From Harmothoe impar (taxonomy: Eukaryota > Annelida > Polychaeta > Phyllodocida > Polynoidae): a DNA stretch of 64,000 nucleotides. The stretch is from contig OX381704.1 of NCBI GenBank assembly GCA_947462335.1, positions 47,248,942-47,312,941 on the forward strand. Reading direction: 5' to 3'. Below, in pieces: positions 50,901-62,400 of the stretch; the first letter of the stretch is position 1, and every line of letters begins with the position of its first letter. The position numbers and the translations under genes are program-made. Under the pieces are notes generated by a model. The model was not told the DNA's origin. It made no database searches and was given only the letters and a program-made list of their open reading frames with translations.

Positions 50901-53900
50901 CTAACTAGTCACTTGAAAGGCTTCATTCTTCGCAGTCCTGACTTAAATAAGCGCACATCCATGCAATTTCCTGTTGTTAGGAAATGTCGGGTAATTACCA
51001 ATGACGATGATTCCTAGTGTGGTATAAAATAACGGTACATTCTTTGTACCAGAGGTGCCATACTGGGATGTCGGTGTCACTGTGGGCTCTGTGACAAACC
51101 GGGACAGATATCCTGGTTACATGGGCTGGGGTTGTTCTGACGTTAATAAAGCGAAAATCACTCTTTCTACGTCATGTCTTTGGCAATTGAAAATATTTAT
51201 CATAACATACCATGTGCCCATTCTAAAATTCCTGATTATAACTTATTTTTACATAACAGCATTTCGTTATGTGCTTTAAGTTACCCCACCATACCTAGAA
51301 ATGTTTAGATGACAGTAGAAAGAGGTTGTCAATTACAATTTCTTGGCATTTATGAGTATCTTTTACACTATTTCATAAACGCCAATAAGGTCAAATCCCA
51401 CAACGCGAGAGAGGCTTGAAAAACGTAGTTTATTATGAAACCCTGATCACTCAGCCGATTCTGAGGCCTACATTGGCTAAGACAGGCCCAAATCAGTGAG
51501 AAAGTGTTGCCTTTGTCTTGTGATTTGAGAAATCGCAAGGATCAATACAGTTAGATATTTTCCCCCAGAAGACCTAGAAAATGTTGCTTATTAGAATATG
51601 TCAATGATTTGGTTTATATAGGGGGGACACTCCAAATATCTTTAGGCTAGTTCAGAGGGAATAGTCAAGACAAATCATACTGTGAAGTAACTCCCCTCAA
51701 ACAGATCTTTAACCAGTCCTGTAAGCAACACTTGCCTGCCTATTATTGACCACTGTGGGATTTGGAGAGGCATAAGATCATGGGACAAGTGTTGCGATTT
51801 ACAATATTGGCAACAGTTGCCCCTTGTTATTATGTCAATAATCAACACTTTCTGGCCCATTTTTCGCGTTGTGGGATTTGACCTATACTCAAAGAGAAAA
51901 CTGCCCTTTATCATAAATAGATTGAAATGAAATATCTGCCAATGGATGCTATGGTCCCACAACCTAACTATTTTTAATCCACGAATCATTTCAGGTAGAC
52001 AAAAAAGTGGATTTTGATTTGTTAAATCCGATTTCTGAATATGAACTCTTTATGTCTATAGTGGTATTATGTAAAAAATTCACGTAATTGCTCATTTTGT
52101 TCATGATACTCGTGGATAGGCCCCCTACCATCTACTATACCTGCCTTACTCTTTGTGAGAGGCCCCGATACTGCATCGTATGATACTACATCTGAACATT
52201 TTTCCTGCTATTAGTTTAAGCACGGTATGATATATAGATTTATTTTACCATGGATTGTATGTTGCTGACTGTAGATTGAGAAGATTCTTCTTGTGAATTT
52301 GTGGCCAATAAAACTTTGAAAACTCAAAATTCATTGAAGGATATATTACCACAGCCAGGTTTTATTGCGCCAATATTCCACAGCCCCAATAAGACATGGT
52401 GGTGTACATTTCAGGGTTACGGCAACGGTCGTCTTGCACACCAACATTTGCTAAATTAATCTTTTATTCTAATGGATGGTCGTAATAAAGAGGTTACGGC
52501 GAGTTTGTGTTTGATTCCCAACCTCTTAATGCCTTCAATGTTATTTCAAATTATTGAGAACATGACAACTAGCTTTTATAAAGTGGAATGTTTAATCAAC
52601 CGATAAATATGTTGCCACCTTTTCAGGCTTCATCTTTAAGACGTGTGGGTGCACTGGGCGGAGTGGACCTACACAGTACCAGTGTGATGCGGCCTATGCC
52701 TCAGCACAGCTGGCCAACAGTAAGGTACGGGTCCTCACCAAACCCCTCTCCATGCGGGGGGTCCAAATGTGGATCGTACCTGAGACAAGACTCTACAGGT
52801 GAGTTGAGCGTACTGACACAGTGTTAGCAAAATTGATCATGAATGATGTCTTACTAAAAGGGTAAATCCACTGAGGCAAATCCCTCGGATCGAATGAACG
52901 TTCACAATGTTAAACCTATGGACGAATCTCGTCCGATCCGACGGATTTACCTCAGTGGATTCACCCCTGTAGGCAATGGTAATATTGAAGGTAGTACCAT
53001 AGGAAGTATAACACATATCATACTATCGCCTAAAGAATCGTATTTATAATCACCTACAAAGTAGGCCCAATTGAGTTTGGACGTTACGCTGGTGTTTCTT
53101 GTCGGTTTGCCTTTCATGCGTATGCATTGTGCCAGCACCTTTACGCTCAGCACAGGAGAAAAAACGGTTCCCTTCGTGGAGCCTAACACATAAATACGTC
53201 TTCCTGCATCCCTAGAGCTGTAGAAGTCCTTCACAGCTGTCGTCTTACTGTCAGCGTCTATTTTACTACTGTTACAGCATCACAGCTCTGGGTGCCAGTG
53301 GTGGGACCGGCCTTCAGAATTCAGAGCCATCTCGCGGTGCCTACGCTAATGCCAAATTCAACCTCACCAAAGGGGAGGAGATTTACATGCTGATTGGACA
53401 GATGGGACAGAGTGCCTGCTCTGATGTAAGTGAATTATATTCTTTGCTTATAGTGTCTGGATATTAGACTGTGTGTATCTGCAGAAGTGGGAATAACATT
53501 AGACCGATCATGACTCATTGACATAATATTTGATTATATTATAATGGGTATGGGAACTTGATGATTTTTGAGTACACAGATATCACCCAATGCCCAGTAT
53601 GGCAACTGCTATTTAAAATACATAGCATTGATCTAAAGAGAACCTTATTTCACATAGGGATGAGATGTTCTGGTTAATATTTCCATCATTTGGGTTTAAC
53701 TGTCTCTCTTAATACCATTTTATAACTTGATCAAATGCCCTGGTTATAAATATTCATGATCGATGCTCCTAAATATTCTCATTTACACTTCAACTGGAAA
53801 TGCAAATCTCTTGATGAGTGTTCACTGTAGGAGTCGAGCCGAATCCTGAGTGCAGTGGAACTATTAAAATGAACTTTAAGTATAGCCCAGCAAATCGAAT

Positions 53901-56900
53901 GTTGAGAGAATGTGAATTTCATAAGCCTGTACCTTTAAAGTGGCATAATCCCCGAGCGCATCCCACTCACAAATCTAGTACTGTTCTAGTCTACTATGTG
54001 GTTAAGTGCGAGTGGTGGAAATGCGCCTTTAAGTGGGGATTGATGTTGGTAAATGGTGATTCTGTATTCAACCTTCTCTTCTAAATGAGGTGTTTTTGGG
54101 GATTACGGAATATACCATTGTGGATGTTGTAACAGAACAGCGCCAACACTTCCTCAGACCAAGAGAAAATACGTGCTTCAGATTATGTCATGGTCAAAAA
54201 AAAATTAAAATACTGCATTGCATGGTATTGACACCTTTTTTCGCAATAATTATAGATCCGAAGGTATATCTGTCTGGCTGTCGAATTCAAATAATATCTC
54301 GATATATAACTGGGTTATGTTAATTCGAAAACAATACTAATGTATAAGACTTTTTGTAATGTGATGTCTGTTCGGTTCAAACTTATTAATGTGTTTCCCG
54401 AATGATACCAGATGGATAGATGCTATTAGTTCTCCTATAGAGTTAGGTCACCCCATAATCTGAACAAAGCAAGCTAATTGATTCACCATTAATGCATCGC
54501 GACAGGTTATTACTTTCGTAGTCGCTTCTATGCGACTGTGGAATTGAATGTTCTCCTAATTGTCATTTATATTGAATTGTGAGATGTAGGTTTGTCTCAA
54601 AGCTGGATCTCAAATCAGTTTGAACACCTCCGTTTGAATGAGCTTATTGATGGATATGCGCAGATTTGAGAGCCATACTATTAACAAGGTCTGCACAAAT
54701 GTCACGGTCTAAGAAACAGTTGCTTCCTATGTTCTGTATATGAAGATGTAGTACAGAGAAGCTCAGACCACTGGTGCTTTGGCCAGAGTTTCTGTACTAA
54801 TGGAGGTGTTGATGACTTTACCTTTAGATTTAGATTTATTGTGGATTCTAGATACTAGATTTAGATTTATTGATGATGTATTGTCAAAATAAGGACTAAG
54901 TATTGGCAGGCGCTACATGTCCAGTAACAGGGTATGTTAGAACAATTGTTTCATAATATGCCATGTTATGCTCACATGATATGCTCACATATTCCAAAAC
55001 GGTGACTAAGTCCAAATACTCATTTATATTGCATTTACATTATCGAAACACATTTTTAAAAATTTAATTCATTTACTTTCAGATCAACAGAGATAATGAG
55101 GAAACAAAGAACATCTGTAGAAATGGCATATTCCCCTCAGATGCCCAATCAAGAGGTGTTGGTGGAGGCGGTGGGGGTGGAGGAGGAACATTTGTCTTCA
55201 AGGTGAGTTAGATAATTATCACACAACCTCTTCTTATCAGCTTGTCTTTGTTATACATCCTTTATCTTTAGTTCTAATATTATATCCTTTATCCTTTCTG
55301 TGGGGTGTGACTTTGTGAGTTGCGCGTATTCGATTTTGTTCAGTTTGCACTCATACTAGTCTCTTTGAGCAGCTCCGTCAGGAGCAGTGGCTCACACGGC
55401 CGTCCTTGTGTTCCATTTGTAAATGGCATTTCCCTGTTCTCGCTACTCATTTTCCCATTTCACAGATCATTAGGGGCAAAATCTGGAACAGATGAGTTTT
55501 AGAAATCAATGAGCCTCATAAGAAGGTACGAATTGAGTTCAGAGGATGGCTGACACTGGTACGATTTTAGAGTCAATGGTGCAATTCTAGTGTAAAATAT
55601 TACAATTGCCTACAAAATCGCACCATTGTTTTTTTTTGGCAAATTGATTTGGCTCGTGATGACTGAGTGGCAGATATCATTTTCCCTTGCTTCTTCCCAA
55701 ACTTTACCAGGGCGATGTGTAAGCGATAGTGAATTATTTTCTTTATTTGTTATTGTTTGATTATAACCATTGTCTATACGATTGTACCATCCAGAGATTG
55801 AGCGTTAACTTTTGGCCAGTCATGTTTAACACATTTTGATAATATTAAATTTATACTCCTCTAAATATGACAATATATTGAGCCCGTACATGGCAATGTG
55901 CCAAAGTGGTTGCCTGCAGGGGTGACAGGTATATACATATGATTAGGTTCTCCTGAGAGGTATAGCTTTTAGGTATAGGATATGTGTCGGGCAGACGTAT
56001 CGCTGACGCGTGTAGGGAGGAGAGGGGCACATTGACCACCCGGGCACATTGAACCACATGCTCTCTTTGCTATTCATTTGGGAATTTTCAAGCAGTTTGC
56101 CTACCATATTACCCCCTTATATAGACAGTTCGAAGCAGCTACATCATATTTATTTTGGGATGCTGAGGAGAAGCTCAGACAACATGAAAGATTTAAGCCA
56201 TCGAAAGTAAAAATTTGCAATTGTTAAACTTTTTTTCTTATTTTGTTACAAAACATTGATGGCCTAAGATCTATATATATGGAGGTCAAAGTATATATCT
56301 GAATGCTTGCGTAGAACCTGATTTTAATCCTGAAGGTGTTATGTAATTTGAATTAAATCAACCTTATCTATGATGGTCGGCATGGGGTACATTGAACCAC
56401 AAATATTGGGGCACCTTGAACCTTGCTCAAAGTACTCAAATCTCTGGCTTGAAGGACTAGTTCCATTATTTACAACATATGTGCCTGTGCAATGCATATA
56501 GGGACAAAGTATCACCACTTTTCACCACAGGGCAGAATTTCTTAAGGTCCCCTTGTCAGCTTGTAGGCAATAGATGAGATGATATTGCTCAGTTCCATCT
56601 CTGGGTCAACCATAGGCTAACCCAACAGGCAGGCCTACGGGTTAAACCACCCATAGTTCATTAGAATTAACCACACAGAAAGAAACACAATATCAATATA
56701 CACTTTGGTTATACAAGTACAATAGAATACATGTTTTGTTAGTTGTGATAATAAATTATTTCTTAGCATATTCATAGTGTGTTTATTCTCAGATCTATCA
56801 TTTCTCAGAAGCAGAACAGCCTGTTATATCATAAAAGAATATAACTAAATATTTATATGGCACATGCAAATAGCAGAAATCCTCTGAAGATGGTTTATAT

Positions 56901-59331
56901 TAACCTCAAGGACAATTTGTAAGGCTCTAACCCAGTGACTAAACTAGAAGCTATAATTTAATGACTTGTAAGTATCAAATATGTATTTTTCATATTCAAT
57001 CCTATGCAGAAGTAACAATAGCGAGTATTTCCATCTTAACTTTCAATGATAAATCCATATTGCTGATTGTTTGAACCATTTAATATATTATGTGGTTCAA
57101 GGTGCCTCAGTGGGTGGGTCAACCTGCCCAGGGCATGGGCACATTGAACCACCCAAAGATTTTTTTTTTTTAATCAAAAGAAATACGACAAATGACCAAA
57201 CTTGCTTTGCTAGATACAAAATCAAAGTTCAGATGACCTTGATAAAGTCAGGAGAAAAATAAAAGTGCATAAGTGGCTCAACGTGCCCCTCTCTAACCTA
57301 CTTCTATGACTGTGGACTAGTCTGCAGAAAAGGGCCTGACCTGGATCTGTTCCGCAGGGTTTCTTTGTACTATTATCGTATTAAACATCAAGATTCTCAT
57401 ATCGTGCTTCGTCACACAGTGTTAAGGTGACATGGCCTCTAATGGCCTGCAGTCGGATATTGCAACTGTATCTAAATAACATCCCAGGTCGTTTCCTGGA
57501 ATACTCTTTTGGGAAAGGAGAAAGATTCCTCATATCAAAGTAAAATACCCATCGGAAAACGTCGCTAGCTTTTTTCCCAGCAACGATATCAGTTTCACAA
57601 TACAACACATTTAAGTAACCTATTTCCCCCTTTTTCCTTCCTGGTAGGCCCTACATGTAAATTTAGATTTGCAATAATCAACTGGCAGGTGTGTGTGGGT
57701 GCTTACTGGCAGGTGTGTGGGCCCTTATTATTACACAGAAATGAACTGGTGCAAGGGCGATGGCAGACCGACTTATGGGATGGAGAGAGGCTTATGTGGG
57801 TTACGTACTAGGCTGGCTGTTCTCTGGCTGTGCTGGCTGGCACCCTTAAAGGGTGCCTGCCAGCCTATATTAGTCATATTTTGAGTTAGCCTCACATAAC
57901 CATTGTCTATCTGTTTTAAACCACAGCTGTGAGGTTATGTGAGTCTAAGTGGAAATAACCAAGGTGTGAAACCCATTGTATTAGCCCTCCACATAGGCCA
58001 CCAGTCACCCTACTATTTTTATTATTATATGAGGTCCGAGGGAGTTATCTGACTTAACCTTCGGTTATGTGAAAATAACCAAGGTGAGAAATGTTTTGTC
58101 TTAGCCCTCCACTGTGGGTTAAATACAAATACAAACATGTATCACGTACACAGAGGTGGTAACCAATCAGAGAACAGGACAACAGTGAAGACTTTCTCTG
58201 GGCTGAGTACAGCCCAGGGGGCAATAGAGCCAGTCCTTTCTGTGGGTATATGACAGGTCGGTATCGCTGCCTTTCAATGTTTGTTCTGCTGTAAAGTTCA
58301 GTGGGTGTATCAGAGATACACGGGGATATGACAATAAGTATCACATTTGTTGATTTTCGTGTGTTGTGTCATGAGAAAGCACTGTTTTAGATTCTATGTT
58401 TTCACAGAACTGTTGGTAACTGTAGAGCGGTCATCCTTAAAAGGTGTGGGTGGGTGGGTGAATGTCGAGGCGGACACATATAGAGGCGGCCTCAGGGTAG
58501 ATGAAGGTGTAGGTGTGCACAAACAAGAATGAAGTGCATGAGGAGCGCTATAATATAGTTTGCCATTAAGGAAATTGCTGGCATGTAGGAGGCAGTATGG
58601 AGAATTTTCAATTGACTCCACGGTGGTGTAATTCTTCGCATAACCATCAGACCATCTTGAATGTACAACGTGTTATGTCTCTGAGTAAGGAAGGGTGGGT
58701 GGTAGCAGTTGACACTCATGCTATAGCCTTATTTTGACAATGACAGTTAAGAGGGATAAAAGAAGTGATGCAAGAAAAGCAAAAACATATGGAAATATGT
58801 TTCCACGATGAACCGGTACAGTAGGACATCTGGGGGCGAGAGTAGGACCATTGATGCATGTGTGACATGTTTGCACATACAATATACATTCAATGTGTAA
58901 TCCAGAAAATTAGCATCAACTTATGCTCACTTTACGCCTACCCATCGCCAAAAAATCGGGCATAGCCGTTTGTTGGGACAATCTGGGCACAACTTGGCGC
59001 TAATTTGCTGCGAACGTATATGTCCATATTGTAGGTACAAAGTAGTATAAGGAAATGGCAATTTTTACCGGGCCCTTTGCTGCAGTAGTATATGGAAGTG
59101 TCGTTTGACCTCGTGGTTATGTACTCCTGAAAATATACAATGGGCATATTAGCTAATTATATGCACTCTTAGCTGAGCAATTGTGTGCTTCTGTGTATAT
59201 ATGAGTCCATACTTTGCGTCTTCAGACAAGAACCTAAGACACTGATATACAAACAGTTTCACTAAATACAGGTAGAAGTCATTTGTTGAAGCTAAGCAGG
59301 CTATATTAGTGATAAAGCCAATAGCTTATGC

Positions 59332-59409
<78 letters not shown>

Positions 59410-62400
59410 TATACATGTATGTATGTATGTATGTATGTATGTATGTATGTATGTATGTGTGTGTGTTATGCCTACACAAAGTCCATGTCTTTTGCCGTAT
59501 ACATTTGCAGAAGGACCCGCGAACACACGCCCTCACCCCCCTTATCATTGCTGGGGGTGGCGGCGGCAAGTCTTACAAGCTGGGACGTAAACCTGTCACG
59601 GCAGATGGCGGCCTCAGTCCTTCCGGTTCCGGGATGCCCGGATATACACCTGAAAGCGGTCCGGGTACGTATATATGATTGTTATATGAAGACGCCGGAT
59701 GTTTGCACCTGTAGCTTGCGAATAAACAGTGTACACAGGAAGCGTCCCATGCCCCAATATACTAACCTTCTGATATAACACGGATTCACTATTCACCTCT
59801 ACGTATTAAAAGGCTAACTTCACGCATAGCCTAGAACGGAATTCTATAGGCCAAACGGGAAGTGGCCCTTGTGTCAGCCTTTTAGCAACATAAGCCGATG
59901 ACTACTGCCATGCCCTTTGGCTGAGTGCCCTTCAAACCCGCCAGTTCTTGGAGGACCCGCACCTACGTGTTTAGCTGGGGGTTTCCTCACATCGCTTCCT
60001 TTTGTCGGACAGAGAATCCGTTCTATTACAGGAACAAGTTCCCAGAGGACTGGCCCTACTTGGGGCGCTACTGCTGCACAGAGTCTGTGACGTATATAAA
60101 AGGCATGGATGGTCATAAAAAGAGTAATTGTCCTATTTACTTCTGCAGCAACCCACATGATTGAGTGATATAAAAAAAGGCCTGTTTTCGCTGACCTCCA
60201 ACCGAAAGTACCCACATTACATAATCACATTTGCTGATGTACATCTACTGTCCCAAGTATTAAACCTTTCTGTTGACTCTCATACTGAGGAGGAAACAAA
60301 GTGCTCCTGACAGAGCAAGATACATACATTGCCTAGTGGCAGTGTCTTTTTTCTCTATTGCCACCCGATCAGGCATTGGGTCCTACCTTTAGCTTATTTG
60401 CCGAAACTTGATAACTATCCATGGTGGTCATGGTGATCCTCCAAACACCTCTTTGATACGCTATACATGATATACATGTATCTTAAAAGCTTTTATGGTG
60501 TTTGTTTGAAAGAGTACCTTTCTCCTGCTAAAAGGATCTTGCCATTTTCACCGCCATTCTATCGCGGCTTCCGACGTATACATTAACATGCGCTTTTTCT
60601 AAAAAAAACATGGAGATGAAACAGCAGCTAGTGTATGTGATTTTATTTCTCAAAAGGGTATCGCCACTACTAGCTACTACTACAATGGTCACCAATGATG
60701 ACTGAGGAAAACACACATCTCAGGCTTTTTGGAAATTCTGCAATGCAATTGTCCTCATCAGGACTGCTTGTATATAGTTTATTTCATTAAGTGTTTGCCT
60801 ATTCTTCCCTCATTCAGTTACCCATCCGTCCGCCGATTCTTGTCTTTATTCCTCCATACGCTAACACCCTTCATTGCCTCCACTTCCTCACCTATAACAT
60901 GTGTATCTCTTTGATTACAGGCGCCGGAGGCGGATGGTCGGGAGATGCCAAGAACCTTACACAAGGCATGTCCCTTCTCCACGGCGCTCTTGGTGGTTTA
61001 CCATGCCAGGAAGCCATGAACATGTATCATTGGCAGTTGTATGGCGGCTTCGGGGGCGGCGGCGGTGGCTGCACAGCCGGCGGAGGCGGGGGAGGCTACA
61101 GTGGAGGCAACGTGTCCATTACTGATGACCCGCAGCACAACGGTCAGGGAGGGTCTTCCTTCATCAGCCCTCTCGGCAGCAAGGCAGTCTTTGAGCCAGG
61201 TAACTACACACTGTATGACAGGCATTGATTCTATTTATAGAAGTTATGTACCTGGGGGTATCGGTGAACCCAGAGTAAGGATCAAAGCGCTTTTGTACCG
61301 TGTTTACTCTTCTGACCTTCATGGGAGATGAAACATGATTGTGTATTATATTCCTTATGAGATCCAGTGAAGCAATGCAGATAATATAAGGCAAAGCTAT
61401 CGCAGCAAATTAGCAGCTAACCCAACTGGGTATTATTGTTTGTACACAAGGTTACAACAAACTCACGCTAGTTTGCTGGGATCAGGTGATTCATATTCAT
61501 CATGAATGTCATCCTCCTGTTGTGCAGCATAACATGTTATTTATGGGAATGGTACCGACGGAGATTAATCTAGGAGAAGGCGGTTAGTTTAGTTCAACAA
61601 ACAAACTGGCGAGCAGAGTTAATAACAACAATGCCCTTCGTATTACAGGTACAGTGAAGGGGAGTGGTGAAGTAGAGATAGCGACAATCTTCCCATGTGC
61701 ATGTAGCTTCATGTGTATATATCACCACTACGAGGAAAAGAAGTTCAAATGTTACTGCCCGCCTAACCATGTCCTAGCTGAGGATGGTACTTCTTGCATT
61801 GGTAAGTGTTTTTTTCCCCCAATGTATTACTCTCGACTGCTAGTGATATCCTGGTGAAAATATTAGGGACATACTTATACGAATTTAAGTAGGTGAGGGG
61901 CGGTGACCCTGTCAGTGAATATTTGCTATTTTAAAGCGTATAATACAGACATGGTATATCTATAATCAAGTAAGTAACTATGCACTACGATAACGTTGTG
62001 GAGACAGGGTTGCCACCACCACTTCACCGTATATATTATACATTGATTAGGTGTTAGCAACTTGGACCAAGGCGTCCTCAGGATGCAACACTGTGATCCC
62101 GTTTGTTGAACTAATAAAGCCAAACTTAATGCTGTTCTCTCCTTGCAGATCCCAATGTCATGGCAGAGGACTCATCCCTACCTACTGTCTTGGCAGTGAC
62201 GGTTGGCCCAATTGGCCTGGCCATCATAATCATTGCCTGCGTTATCTGCGTCAGTGAGTATATATCTTGCACGGGGTCAATTCAACATCCTCCTAAAACA
62301 GTAACATATTGTAAGCTGAACAATACTGAAAGGCATATTGCAGGGTACCGGACAGGAAATATGAAGATCGGTATATATAATTGTAGGTGGGATTTCGTTG

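Larger units (their letters stand above)
55203..59510. other. Intron of 4.3 kb; includes mobile elements listed separately
   Basis: Apart from the elements at 56021-57292, 57893-58130 and 59334-59458 nothing was recognised. No coding exon is expected here: flanking exons join in phase 0 and adjacent protein segments are contiguous with relatives. Confidence 0.7.
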
